Positions 43,903 through 55,107 are shown, numbered from the stretch's first letter. The stretch: DNA of 64,000 bases from Mycolicibacterium sp. CH28 (GCF_004745805.1 NZ_SRLQ01000001.1:124001-188000); one strand, 5' to 3'. A program made the numbers and translations. The notes: generated by a model from the sequence alone, not told the origin.

Positions 43903-44535
43903 ATGACAGGTGCTGCGGACGAATCTGCTGTGATCGCGGCGCTGCGCGCACGCGACGAGGTCGTGTTCGCCCACCTGGTCGACGCACACAGCCCGGCACT
44001 ACTGCGGGTCGCTCGCGGCTACGTGCGGAGTCGAGAGATCGCCGAAGAGGTGGTGCAGGAGACGTGGATCGCGCTGGTCAACGGCATCGACAAGTTCGAA
44101 GCCCGATCCTCGCTGCGGACCTGGCTGTTCGCGGTGCTGATCAATATCGCCAAGACGCGCGGGATCCGCGAGCGGCGCAGTGCCGACGCCGAGATTGCCG
44201 CATTCACCGGCGGGACCGTCGATGCTTCCCGCTTTCGTCCGCTCGGGGAGCGCTGGGCGGGCCACTGGAAGAGCACAGAGCAGCCGGCGCCCTTCCCGGA
44301 CACGCCCGAAGGCTCGGTGCTTGGCCGCGAACTCACCGGTATCGCGCAGGCGGAAGTGGACAAGCTGCCCGAGCGGCAACGGCAGGTTGTGACCATGCGC
44401 GACATGCTGGGCTTCGATTCGCATGAGGTGTGCGAGCTTCTCGACATCAGCAGCGCCAATCAGCGGGTGCTGTTGCACCGTGGCCGGGCCGCCGTGCGGC
44501 AAGCGCTCGAAACGTATTTGGCGGAGCGGGCATGA
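43903..44535 (+). CDS. ECF RNA polymerase sigma factor
   Basis: 210 residues. Region 2: 'FAHLVDAHSPALLRVARGYVRSREIAEEVVQETWIALVNGIDKFEARSSLRTWLFAVLINIAKTRG'; region 4: 'EVDKLPERQRQVVTMRDMLGFDSHEVCELLDISSANQRVLLHRGRAAVRQAL'. The linker is long and Trp/Pro-rich ('RFRPLGERWAGHWKSTEQPAPFPDTPEGS'). It is coupled by ATGA to a zinc anti-sigma gene, the usual pair for a signal-released sigma factor. The signal and regulon are not readable. The ribosome site is weak; a leaderless start is possible. Confidence 0.93.
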   Translation: MTGAADESAVIAALRARDEVVFAHLVDAHSPALLRVARGYVRSREIAEEVVQETWIALVNGIDKFEARSSLRTWLFAVLINIAKTRGIRERRSADAEIAAFTGGTVDASRFRPLGERWAGHWKSTEQPAPFPDTPEGSVLGRELTGIAQAEVDKLPERQRQVVTMRDMLGFDSHEVCELLDISSANQRVLLHRGRAAVRQALETYLAERA

Positions 44536-44768
44536 CGCCTATGAACTGTGACGAACTCGTCGAGCTGGTCACCGCTTACCTCGACGATGCGCTCGATCCG
44601 CCCGCCCGGGCCCGATTCGACCAGCACCTCGAGGAGTGCGACGGATGCGAGAACTACCTGCAGCAGTTTCGGAGCACGGTCACCACACTCGGCCGCATCG
44701 AGTGCGATGACCTCGACCCAGGTTTCCGTAATCGCCTGTTGCAGGCTTTCCGGGAATTCCATTCCTGA
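44532..44768 (+). CDS. Minimal zinc-binding anti-sigma factor (ZAS type)
   Basis: 78 residues, only the anti-sigma domain. Cys6, His32, Cys36 and Cys39 make the C-xn-H-x3-C-x2-C motif ('HLEECDGC') of redox-sensitive zinc anti-sigma factors such as RsrA/RshA. There is no membrane helix, so it must act in the cytoplasm. ATG overlaps the sigma stop. Loss of zinc by disulfide stress would release the sigma factor, but a purely structural zinc is also possible. Confidence 0.9.
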   Translation: MTPMNCDELVELVTAYLDDALDPPARARFDQHLEECDGCENYLQQFRSTVTTLGRIECDDLDPGFRNRLLQAFREFHS

Positions 44769-44815
44769 CCTCACCCAGGGAATGGCGACTGCAGCGGTCG
44801 GTGTTGACTAGCGAC

Positions 44816-45934
44816 ATGGTGGACGACGCTCGACTGCAGGAATTGTTCGCGCCGCTGACGATCGGGCCGCTCACGCTGCGGAACCGGTTCGCGATGGCTC
44901 CGATGACCCGGGCCGCCTCGCCGGGCGGCGTTCCCGGACCCGATGTGGCGGCGTACTACGCCCGTCGTGCGGCCGGCGGTACCGCGCTGGTCATCACCGA
45001 GGGCATCCGGATGCCGCACCCGGCTGCCGGCTGGCCCGACGCCATCCCCGAACTTGACGGCGCCGAGGCACTTCGTGGCTGGCGTGTGGTCACCGATGCG
45101 GTCCATGCCGAGGGTGGCGCGATCGCCGCCCAGCTTTGGCATCAGGGTGTGGCTCGCGGCGTACACGACGGCGACACACCTGACCAGCTGCCGGTGAGCC
45201 CGTCGGGTCTCGATGTCGTCGGCAACCCGGTCGGCCGGGCGCTGGCGACCGAGGAACTGCCCGCGGTGGCGCAGGCCTACGCGCTCGGCGCTCGCAACGC
45301 CCGCCAAGCCGGGTTCGACGCGGTGGAAATCCACGGAGCCCACGGTTATCTGCTCGACCAATTCCTCTGGGCGGAAACCAATCACCGCACCGACGGCTAC
45401 GGTGGCTCGCTGGCGGCCCGCACCCGGTTTCCCGCCGAGGTCGTCGCCGCCGTGCGTGCCGCGGTAGGGCCCGACTTCCCGATCATCTACCGGTTCTCCC
45501 AGTGGAAGATGAACCGCTACGACGCAACGATTGCCGACACCCCCGCCGAACTCGAACGCGTGCTCGCCCCGCTCGTCGACGCCGGTGTCGACGTGCTGCA
45601 CCCATCCACCCGGCGCCACTACCTGCCCGGTTTCCAAGATGAGGATCCACAACTGAGCCTGGCCGGTTGGACCAAGAAGCTGACCGGACTGCCGGTGATC
45701 GCGGTCGGATCGGTCGGTTTGGAAAGCGAATTCAAGCCCGGCGAGCCCGGCGGGCCGATCCTGTCGGCGCCCGTCGACCGGCTTCTCGACCAGTTCCAGG
45801 CCGGTGAGTTCGACATCATCGCCGTCGGACGCGCGCTGCTCGCCGATCCCGCCTGGGTCAACCACCTGCGCGACGGCGCACTCGACGAGTTCGCCGGATT
45901 CAATGCGGCGACTGCACTCGCCAGTTTGTATTGA
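44816..45934 (+). CDS. Old yellow enzyme family FMN oxidoreductase
   Basis: 372 residues from the ATG at 44816 (GTG at 44801 is also possible). 'LFAPLTIGPLTLRNRFAMAPMTRAAS', 'AQLWHQG', 'DAVEIHGAHGYLLDQFLWAETNHRTDGYGGS' (substrate His/Asn region) and 'IIAVGRALLADPAWV' are OYE TIM-barrel motifs. These enzymes reduce activated alkenes with NADPH and are often induced by electrophiles. It directly follows the sigma/anti-sigma pair and precedes thioredoxin, which suggests a thiol- or electrophile-stress context. Confidence 0.92.
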   Translation: MVDDARLQELFAPLTIGPLTLRNRFAMAPMTRAASPGGVPGPDVAAYYARRAAGGTALVITEGIRMPHPAAGWPDAIPELDGAEALRGWRVVTDAVHAEGGAIAAQLWHQGVARGVHDGDTPDQLPVSPSGLDVVGNPVGRALATEELPAVAQAYALGARNARQAGFDAVEIHGAHGYLLDQFLWAETNHRTDGYGGSLAARTRFPAEVVAAVRAAVGPDFPIIYRFSQWKMNRYDATIADTPAELERVLAPLVDAGVDVLHPSTRRHYLPGFQDEDPQLSLAGWTKKLTGLPVIAVGSVGLESEFKPGEPGGPILSAPVDRLLDQFQAGEFDIIAVGRALLADPAWVNHLRDGALDEFAGFNAATALASLY

Positions 45935-45978
45935 TCCCGTCAGGGAACACACAGACTCACCCCGACGTTAGGAGACTC

Positions 45979-46344
45979 GTGGCTACTCAAGACCTCACCG
46001 CACAGAACTTCAACGACACCATCACCGGCAACGACATCGTGCTGGTTGACTTCTGGGCGTCGTGGTGCGGACCCTGTCGTGCGTTCGCCCCGACGTTCTC
46101 GGCGTCGGCGGAGAACCACCCGGAGATCGTCTACGGCAAGGTCGACACCGAAGCGGAGCAGCAGTTGGCCGCCGCGGCGGAGATCCGCTCCATCCCGACG
46201 CTGATGGCCTTCAAGAAGGGCAAGCTGATCTTCAACCAGGCCGGTGCCCTACCGCCGGCCGCCCTGGAGGATCTCATCCGCCAGGTCAAGGAGTTCGACG
46301 TGGATGCCGCCGTCGCGGGGCAAGCGCCCGCCGAGGACGTCTAG
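45979..46344 (+). CDS. trx: Thioredoxin (TrxB1/Rv1471-like)
   Basis: 121 residues. 'VLVDFWASWCGPCRAFAPTF' with the WCGPC active site (Cys30, Cys33), cis-Pro 'IRSIPTLMAFKKGK' and 'FNQAGALPPAALEDLI'. GTG start with GGAGAC just upstream. It matches the thioredoxin that lies before echA12 in M. tuberculosis. It reduces disulfides in cytoplasmic proteins. Confidence 0.95.
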   Translation: MATQDLTAQNFNDTITGNDIVLVDFWASWCGPCRAFAPTFSASAENHPEIVYGKVDTEAEQQLAAAAEIRSIPTLMAFKKGKLIFNQAGALPPAALEDLIRQVKEFDVDAAVAGQAPAEDV

Positions 46345-46405
46345 CCGCCACGATCCCGAGTCGCGTCGCTGGGGCCGGCTGGCCCGCACGCGATAGCGTG
46401 CGAGT

Positions 46406-47227
46406 GTGATTCGTGACTCAGGCCTCGTCCTTGTCGACCAGCCGCACCCGCACGTCGCTCTGGTCACCCTGAACCGTCCGGAGCGGATGAACTCCATGGC
46501 CTTCGACGTCATGGTGCCGCTCAAAGACGTCCTGAACGAGCTCACCTACGACAACTCCGTGCGCGTGGTCGTGCTGACCGGCGCTGGCCAGGGTTTCTCC
46601 TCGGGTGCCGACCACAAGTCCGCTGGGGCGGTACCGCACGTCGCGGGACTGACGCGACCCACCTACGGGCTGCGGTCGATGGAGCTGCTCGACGATGTGA
46701 TCCTCGCCATGCGGCGACTGCATCAGCCGATCATCGCGGCGGTCAACGGCGCGGCCATCGGCGGCGGACTCTGTCTGGCGCTGGCCGCCGACATCCGGGT
46801 CGCTGCCAGCGGTGCCTACTTCCGCGCTGCCGGTATCAATAACGGGCTGACCGCCAGCGAGCTGGGCCTCAGCTACCTGCTACCGCGGGCAATCGGGTCG
46901 TCACGTGCCTTCGAGATCATGCTCACCGGTCGTGATGTCGACGCGCAGGAAGCCGAACGGATCGGGCTGGTGTCCCGACAGGTGCCCGCCGGGGAGCTGC
47001 TAGCGGCTTGTTTCGAGATCGCCACCCGCATCGCGGCGTTCTCCCGTCCCGGAACCGAGTTGACCAAGCGGACGCTATGGAGTGGACTAGACGCCGGTAG
47101 CCTGGAAGGGCATATGCAGGCCGAGGGCCTCGGGCAGCTCTATGTGCGTCTGCTCACCGCGAACTTCGAAGAGGCGGTCGCCGCGCGCGCCGAGAAGCGC
47201 GCCCCGGTCTTCACCGATGAGAAGTGA
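46406..47227 (+). CDS. echA12: Enoyl-CoA hydratase (EchA12-like)
   Basis: 273 residues. Crotonase fold: 'VALVTLNRPERMNSMAFDVMVPL', oxyanion hole 'GAGQGFSSGADHKSAG' and 'AAVNGAAIGGGLCLALAADIRVAA'. The catalytic Glu position in 'NNGLTASELGLSYLLPRAIG' is in line with the family. It hydrates trans-2-enoyl-CoA in fatty acid breakdown; the exact substrate is unknown. GTG start. 27 bp to the ABC-F gene. Confidence 0.92.
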   Translation: MIRDSGLVLVDQPHPHVALVTLNRPERMNSMAFDVMVPLKDVLNELTYDNSVRVVVLTGAGQGFSSGADHKSAGAVPHVAGLTRPTYGLRSMELLDDVILAMRRLHQPIIAAVNGAAIGGGLCLALAADIRVAASGAYFRAAGINNGLTASELGLSYLLPRAIGSSRAFEIMLTGRDVDAQEAERIGLVSRQVPAGELLAACFEIATRIAAFSRPGTELTKRTLWSGLDAGSLEGHMQAEGLGQLYVRLLTANFEEAVAARAEKRAPVFTDEK

Positions 47228-47254
47228 CGTAGCGGAAGTAGCAAGGAGAGCGCA

Positions 47255-48883
47255 GTGATCACCGCAACGGACCTCGAGGTCCGCGCTGGGGCGCGCACCC
47301 TGCTGCTCGCCGAAGGCGCGGCGTTGCGGGTGCAGCCCGGCGATCGGATCGGCCTGGTCGGGCGCAACGGCGCCGGCAAGACCACGACGATGCGCATCCT
47401 GGCCGGCGAGGGTGAGCCCTACGCCGGCACCGTCCAGCGCATTGGCGAGATCGGCTACCTGCCGCAGGATCCGCGGGAGGGCGATCTCGACGTCCTGGCG
47501 CGTGACCGGGTGCTCTCGGCCCGCGGCCTGGACACCTTGCTGACCGACCTGGAGAAGCAGCAGGTGTTGATGGCCGAGGTCGTCGATGAGAAGGCCCGCG
47601 ATAAGGCGGTGCGCCGCTACGGGCAGCTCGAGGAGCGCTTCGCCGCGCTCGGCGGATACGCAGCCGAGAGCGAGGCCGGACGGATCTGTGCCAGCCTCGG
47701 ACTGCCCGAACGGGTTCTCACTCAAGCGCTTCGCACCCTCTCCGGTGGCCAGCGCCGGCGCGTGGAGTTGGCCCGGATACTGTTCGCGGCGAGTGATACC
47801 GGTGCTGGATCGTCCATGACGCTGTTGCTCGACGAGCCGACCAACCATCTCGACGCCGACTCGATCGGTTGGTTGCGCGACTTCCTCAAGGCGCACACCG
47901 GCGGCTTGGTGATCATCAGCCACAACGTCGAGCTGCTCGCCGACGTGGTCAACCGCGTGTGGTTCCTCGACGCCGTGCGCGGCGAGGTCGACATGTACAA
48001 CATGGGCTGGCAGAAGTACCTTGACGCCCGCGCTACCGACGAGCAGCGCCGCCGGCGGGAACGTGCCAACGCCGAGAAGAAGGCGTCGGCGTTGCGTACC
48101 CAGGCGGCCAAGATGGGAGCTAAGGCCACCAAAGCCGTTGCTGCCCAGAATATGTTGCGGCGTGCGGAACGGATGATGTCGTCGCTCGACGACGAGCGGG
48201 TGGCCGACAAGGTCGCCAAGATCCGGTTCCCGACGCCGGCCGTGTGCGGTCGCACCCCGTTGGTGGCCAAGGGTCTGACCAAGACCTACGGCTCGTTGGA
48301 GATCTTCACCGGCGTCGATCTGGCCATCGACAAGGGGTCCCGTGTCGTGGTGCTGGGCCTCAACGGTGCCGGCAAGACCACGCTGCTGCGCATCCTCGCG
48401 GGCGTGGAAAAAGCTGATACGGGCGCCATCGAACCCGGCCACGGGCTCAAGATGGGTTATTTCGCACAGGAACACGACACGATCGACGGCGCTGCCTCGG
48501 TTTGGGAGAACATCCGCCACGCTGCACCCGACACCGGTGAGCAGGAGTTGCGCAGCCTGCTCGGTGCGTTCATGTTCAGCGGCGCGCAGCTCGACCAGCC
48601 GGCCGGTACCCTGTCCGGCGGTGAGAAGACCCGCCTTGCGCTGGCGGGTCTGGTGGCTTCGACGGCCAATGTGTTGTTGCTCGACGAGCCGACCAACAAC
48701 CTGGATCCCGCTTCGCGCGAACAGGTTCTCGACGCACTGCGTAGTTACCAGGGCGCGGTGGTGCTGGTGACCCACGACCCTGGCGCCGCCGAAGCGCTCG
48801 ACCCGCAGCGGGTCGTGCTGCTTCCCGACGGCACCGAGGACTATTGGTCCGACGAGTATCGGGATCTCATCGAACTCGCCTGA
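47255..48883 (+). CDS. ABC-F family ribosome-associated ATPase (Rv1473-like)
   Basis: 542 residues, two ABC domains and no membrane segment. Walker A 'GLVGRNGAGKTTTMRIL' and 'VLGLNGAGKTTLLRIL', signatures 'LSGGQRRRVELARIL' and 'LSGGEKTRLALAGLV', joined by a charged helical linker ('RRRRERANAEKKASALRTQAAKMGAK'). ABC-F proteins act on ribosomes, either in translation or to remove antibiotics. Rv1473 was listed in the WhiB7 regulon. Here no AT-rich WhiB7-type promoter is seen in the 27-bp gap. Confidence 0.92.
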   Translation: MITATDLEVRAGARTLLLAEGAALRVQPGDRIGLVGRNGAGKTTTMRILAGEGEPYAGTVQRIGEIGYLPQDPREGDLDVLARDRVLSARGLDTLLTDLEKQQVLMAEVVDEKARDKAVRRYGQLEERFAALGGYAAESEAGRICASLGLPERVLTQALRTLSGGQRRRVELARILFAASDTGAGSSMTLLLDEPTNHLDADSIGWLRDFLKAHTGGLVIISHNVELLADVVNRVWFLDAVRGEVDMYNMGWQKYLDARATDEQRRRRERANAEKKASALRTQAAKMGAKATKAVAAQNMLRRAERMMSSLDDERVADKVAKIRFPTPAVCGRTPLVAKGLTKTYGSLEIFTGVDLAIDKGSRVVVLGLNGAGKTTLLRILAGVEKADTGAIEPGHGLKMGYFAQEHDTIDGAASVWENIRHAAPDTGEQELRSLLGAFMFSGAQLDQPAGTLSGGEKTRLALAGLVASTANVLLLDEPTNNLDPASREQVLDALRSYQGAVVLVTHDPGAAEALDPQRVVLLPDGTEDYWSDEYRDLIELA

Positions 48884-48916
48884 CAACTGGCCGAAACCAG
48901 TTGGGACATTTCGGCC
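48884..48916 (+). terminator. Two overlapping, mutually exclusive hairpins after the ABC-F gene
   Basis: Stem 1 is CAACTGG (48884-48890) with CCAGTTG (48897-48903). Stem 2 is GGCCGAAA (48889-48896) with TTTCGGCC (48909-48916). Both are perfect but share bases, so only one can form. They start right after the ABC-F stop. A simple terminator is most likely; an alternating structure is possible. Confidence 0.55.
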
Positions 48917-48989
48917 ATTCCGGCCACGTCGCCGTCACGCGCTCCTACTCTGTTGGGCTAGTGGGGTAGATCGACCGGGGAGGGTGATC

Positions 48990-49178
48990 ATGAAGAAGCC
49001 GAACGAAGTTCGTGACCAGCTACTGGACTCGTTGCGGAATGCCTACGAGGGTGGCGCGAGTATCCGCACTCTGGTGGCGTCGACGGGCCGCTCGTACGGT
49101 TCGATCCATGCGATGCTGCGCGAATCGGGGACACCAATGCGCAGCCGTGGGGGACCGAACCACGTCACGCGTCGCTAG
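48990..49178 (+). CDS. Small helix-turn-helix protein (Rv1473A-like)
   Basis: 62 residues. 'LLDSLRNAYEGGASIRTLVASTGRSYGSIHAMLRESG' is a compact HTH, followed by an Arg-rich tail 'MRSRGGPNHVTRR'. GGGGAGG lies 6 nt before ATG 48990, so this start is chosen over GTG 48984, which abuts it. Similar 60-70-residue HTH proteins are common in actinobacteria; targets unknown. It converges on the S41 peptidase gene with 11 bp between. Confidence 0.85.
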   Translation: MKKPNEVRDQLLDSLRNAYEGGASIRTLVASTGRSYGSIHAMLRESGTPMRSRGGPNHVTRR

Positions 49179-49189
49179 TAACGCGCTCG

Positions 49190-50701
49190 TCAGCGTTGCG
49201 AGTTCACCCAGTCGAGCGCTGCGTCGAGTTCGATATCCGCGCCACGCCCGAAGGCCATCGCGTTATCGGAACTCATCGCGATCCGGTGGGTCGGCGTGAC
49301 TCCGCCCACCCCGCCTCGGCTGTCTATCTGGATCACGCCCTCGGCGTCGATCGACCGCCCGTTGGGGTAGTGGAAGACCAATGCGTCGGGCATCGGAACA
49401 TCGCCGCTGGCGATGGCAAAGGACCCTCGGGTGCCGTACAGCCCGATCACCGTGGCCCGTGCCGTGCTGCCGATGCACCGGGCGAGGCCCTCGCCGCTGC
49501 TGATGGTGCGCGGATTGACCAGTACCGCGACCGGCCCGGCGTATTGGGGCTTCCGGGGCAAGGTCACGAGCGCATCGATCGGCTCGCCGGTTCTCCCATC
49601 GAGGGTTAGCGTGGCCCAGCTGCGTGTGGTCGAGTCGAAGAACTGCGTTCGCTCGTAGAAGGTGGGCCGGTCGACGAAGGCACCGCACAGGTCGGCGGCA
49701 AGCTGATCGGATCCCCCGTGATTGGCGCGCAGATCGATGATCAATCCCGGTGCGCCGGCCAGCGTCGTGAGTGCGGAGTTGAAGGCTTCGGCGATGTCGT
49801 CGGGGTACGCGTCGAGGTCGGACGGATTGACCAGCCACCCGAGCCGGATGTAGCCGATGCCGCCTTGCAGCGTACGGACCTGCGGCATGGCGTCATGCTC
49901 GAGTTTGGAGGGCAGCGGCGCGGCGACGTCGCCGTCGTGTAGGCCGGCGCCGCCGTCTCCGATCGCTGTCAGGACCGTCTGAATCACGCGGCCGTCGGGA
50001 TTGCGGGCCTCGATCCTGACTGCGGCGCCGACCGGCATGCGGGGTAACAATCGTGCTTGCTCAAGGGCCCGAAACTCGTTGGTGGCGACCGGAGTCGCAG
50101 CGGCCAGACCGCCAAGATCGACAGCCCGAACAGCCTGAGCCGCCGGTGTCCCGTTCCACCGCAGAACTTCGGCGCCGGGTTCGATCCCGGCCGCCGCGGC
50201 AGGCCCGCGATCAGGTACCGCCACCGCGACAACACGGTCGTCATCGAGCCGAACGATCGCCAATCCCACTGTGCCACCCGACTGTTGGGTGATGAGCTCG
50301 GTGCTGATGGGTCCTCTGGCAGTGACATCCGAAGGCCCCGATTCGCTCACCCGCACATGAGCATCGTCGAACGCCGCGGCGTAGCGTTGCAGTGCGATCA
50401 GATACTCGGTAGCCGAATCATGCTCGTCAGCTCGGCGTACCAGCGGCAGGAACGCGGTGCGAAGTGCCGCGAAATCGATACCCTTCCAGTCGGTCAGCGC
50501 GTAGTCGGTACGAACACGCTCATGTAGCTTCTCGAACGCTTCGACTCTGCCGAGTTCGCTGAAATCCGCGGGCGGCAGCAATGTGAAGTTCGCCGGTATC
50601 GCGGGTGCCGCCGGCCGGGTATCGCCCTGCCCATCGGGAGTTGCCGAAACACAGCTCGTCGCAACCAATACAACGGTCAACAAGCCTGTCAGGAGCCTCA
50701 C
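49190..50701 (-). CDS. S41-family peptidase, probable lipoprotein
   Basis: 503 residues from GTG 50701 (VRLLTGLLTVVLVATSC), which gives a direct lipoprotein signal with the lipid-acceptor Cys at residue 17. An ATG at 50752 would overlap acnR by 11 nt and add 17 residues before the signal. A PDZ-like region ('GLAIVRLDDDRVVAVAVPDRGPAAAAGIEPGAEVLRWNG') precedes the S41 core 'LIIDLRANHGGSDQLAADL' and 'VLVNPRTISSGEGLARCIGS' with the catalytic Ser. It acts outside the membrane on unknown protein substrates. It lies directly downstream of acnR on the same strand. Confidence 0.85.
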   Translation of the reverse strand: MRLLTGLLTVVLVATSCVSATPDGQGDTRPAAPAIPANFTLLPPADFSELGRVEAFEKLHERVRTDYALTDWKGIDFAALRTAFLPLVRRADEHDSATEYLIALQRYAAAFDDAHVRVSESGPSDVTARGPISTELITQQSGGTVGLAIVRLDDDRVVAVAVPDRGPAAAAGIEPGAEVLRWNGTPAAQAVRAVDLGGLAAATPVATNEFRALEQARLLPRMPVGAAVRIEARNPDGRVIQTVLTAIGDGGAGLHDGDVAAPLPSKLEHDAMPQVRTLQGGIGYIRLGWLVNPSDLDAYPDDIAEAFNSALTTLAGAPGLIIDLRANHGGSDQLAADLCGAFVDRPTFYERTQFFDSTTRSWATLTLDGRTGEPIDALVTLPRKPQYAGPVAVLVNPRTISSGEGLARCIGSTARATVIGLYGTRGSFAIASGDVPMPDALVFHYPNGRSIDAEGVIQIDSRGGVGGVTPTHRIAMSSDNAMAFGRGADIELDAALDWVNSQR

Positions 50702-50741
50702 CTTGCCCTGCACGGCCGGTGTCGCGGACGCGATGAGAGCG

Positions 50742-51326
50742 TCAGGCTTCATCGAGACCCGGACGGTCCGCCCGCACCGACTCCTCCACCAGATCCAGCA
50801 CCGCCGAGAGACGCTGGAGATCCTCGCCAGACGCCAACCGGGCCACCAACCCGTCGAGCACCAGGTCCAGGTAGCACTGCAGGACGTCGGCAGGAACGTC
50901 GTCGCGCAGCCGGCCGGCCCTCTTCTGTCGGCGCAGCCGATCGGTGGTCGCGACCGCAAGCTCCGCTGAGCGTTCCACCCATCCAGCGTGGAACGCCGGA
51001 TCATTGCGGAGCTTGCGGGCGATCTCCAACCGTGTTGCTAGCCAGTCGAATTGATCGGGAGCAGCCAGCAAGTCCCGCATCACCTGAATCAGGCCCTCGC
51101 GTGACGCGACCTCGGCCATCCGCGCGGCGTCCTCGCGCGCCAGCTCGAAGAACAACGTGTCCTTGTCGCGGAAGTGGTGAAAGATCGCTCCACGCGACAG
51201 ACCGATGGTCTGCTCCAGGCGGCGCACGGTCGCCTTGTCATAGCCGTATTCGGCGAAACAGCGCCGTGCGCCGTCGAGGATCTGGCGGCGGCGGGCCACC
51301 AGGTGATCCTCGCTGACCCGGGGCAT
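50742..51326 (-). CDS. acnR: TetR-family repressor of aconitase (AcnR)
   Basis: 194 residues. TetR HTH 'RQILDGARRCFAEYGYDKATVRRLEQTIGLSRGAIFHHFRDKDTLFFEL' (about 14-62), then an all-helical ligand domain. In Corynebacterium AcnR represses acn in response to citrate/aconitate and Mg2+. It lies 21 bp downstream of acn, and an AcnR-like site is present before acn, so the loop can be closed here too. Confidence 0.93.
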   Translation of the reverse strand: MPRVSEDHLVARRRQILDGARRCFAEYGYDKATVRRLEQTIGLSRGAIFHHFRDKDTLFFELAREDAARMAEVASREGLIQVMRDLLAAPDQFDWLATRLEIARKLRNDPAFHAGWVERSAELAVATTDRLRRQKRAGRLRDDVPADVLQCYLDLVLDGLVARLASGEDLQRLSAVLDLVEESVRADRPGLDEA

Positions 51327-51347
51327 GTGGTGTGCGACCCCGCCCGG

Positions 51348-54209
<2,862 letters not shown>

Positions 54210-54218
54210 TCAGTGGCC

Positions 54219-54241
54219 ATATTAACAGTACGGTTGTCCTG
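54219..54241 (-). promoter_or_regulatory. acn promoter -10 and AcnR-type operator
   Basis: CAGTACGGTTGTCCTG at 54226-54241 fits the pattern CAGnAC-N4-GTACTG reported for AcnR of Corynebacterium, with one mismatch in the second half. It directly adjoins TAATAT (minus strand, 54224-54219), a good -10 box, about 55 bp before the acn ATG. Occupation would cover the promoter spacer. Binding is inferred. Confidence 0.7.
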
Positions 54242-54353
54242 CAAAGCGGGTGGATACCGTTCCGTGTGCGGTCGACGGCTCCACCCATCAGTCTTGTCTT
54301 CCTCGGCGCGTGGTGCCACCCCCGGGTGGTCGACGGGGGTACGGTCTGGAATC

Positions 54354-54917
54354 GTGACGATTCCGCACGCGCCGACGTTCATCCCGGTGGAGGTGTGCAG
54401 CAGCATCGGGCTCGGCCCGTCGACGCCGGTCGAACAGTGTTTGGACGCGGTCACGGCCGACATCGCCAAGGATGGTGTCGCCGCACCAGCTGCCGATGTC
54501 GCCGGGCTGCAGAAGGTGGTGGCCGACGCCAAGGAGCACGGTATCGACCTCAAGGTCGTCGTGATGCAGAACAGCCCGCCGATCGACACCCCGCTGCGGG
54601 ATGTCGCCACCGAGATCGGTCATGCAAATCCCGGTGCCACGGTGCTGGTGCTCAGCCCGGGTTGGGCTGGTACCTACAGCACGACCTATGACCGCGTCAT
54701 CCTCGAGGCGGGCCAGGATGTGGCCAAGACGGCGCCCAATCCGGTGGTCGGCGCGCAGGCATTCGTGGACCAGTTGGAGACGCCGGACTTTCCCTGGATG
54801 GGATTAACCATCACGCTCGTGATCGGGGTGGCTGCAGCCGCAGTTTTAACCCGATTTCTGCAGCGTTGGGCCCGCCGGACGTCAAATAGCCAAACCACCC
54901 CTGAACTGGCCAAATAG
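54354..54917 (+). CDS. Membrane-anchored protein (Rv1476-like)
   Basis: 187 residues. An N-terminal alpha/beta domain ('HAPTFIPVEVCSSIGLGPSTPVEQCLDAVTADIAK') is followed by one C-terminal helix ('MGLTITLVIGVAAAAVLTRFLQRW', about 148-171) and a short basic tail. The domain resembles the TPM/DUF6676 type that faces the outside. Same position as Rv1476 between acn and ripA, so a cell-envelope role is likely. GTG start at 54354. Function unknown. Confidence 0.8.
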   Translation: MTIPHAPTFIPVEVCSSIGLGPSTPVEQCLDAVTADIAKDGVAAPAADVAGLQKVVADAKEHGIDLKVVVMQNSPPIDTPLRDVATEIGHANPGATVLVLSPGWAGTYSTTYDRVILEAGQDVAKTAPNPVVGAQAFVDQLETPDFPWMGLTITLVIGVAAAAVLTRFLQRWARRTSNSQTTPELAK

Positions 54918-55044
54918 CCCACTCTGGCAGACCAATAAGGTCACTTTTTGGCAACATCCCGTAAATGACAAAGATGTAATTCTTCCGGGAAGTTTCCTCT
55001 GCGACAAATGTGACGTACGGTGCAACTGTCGCCATTGTTATTGA

Positions 55045-55077
55045 TGTGACTGATGTGACATCTGTTACTGGCGTGAC
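55045..55077 (+). promoter_or_regulatory. Four TGTGAC-type boxes at 9-bp period before ripA
   Basis: TGTGAC at 55045, TGTGAC at 55054, TGTTAC at 55063 and CGTGAC at 55072: exact 9-bp spacing, all on one strand, ending 30 bp before the ripA ATG. ripA is a reported target of the response regulator MtrA, and MtrA-type sites are described as short GT-nAC direct repeats. I infer an MtrA site; the array is longer than a simple pair. Confidence 0.6.
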
Positions 55078-55107
55078 TGCACGTGGAGCAGAGGAGTCCA
55101 GAGTCGA

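Noticed and set aside
47228..47254. WhiB7-type promoter before the ABC-F gene
   Set aside because: The 27-bp gap has no AT-rich element or TAnnnT box; the gene is more likely co-transcribed with echA12.
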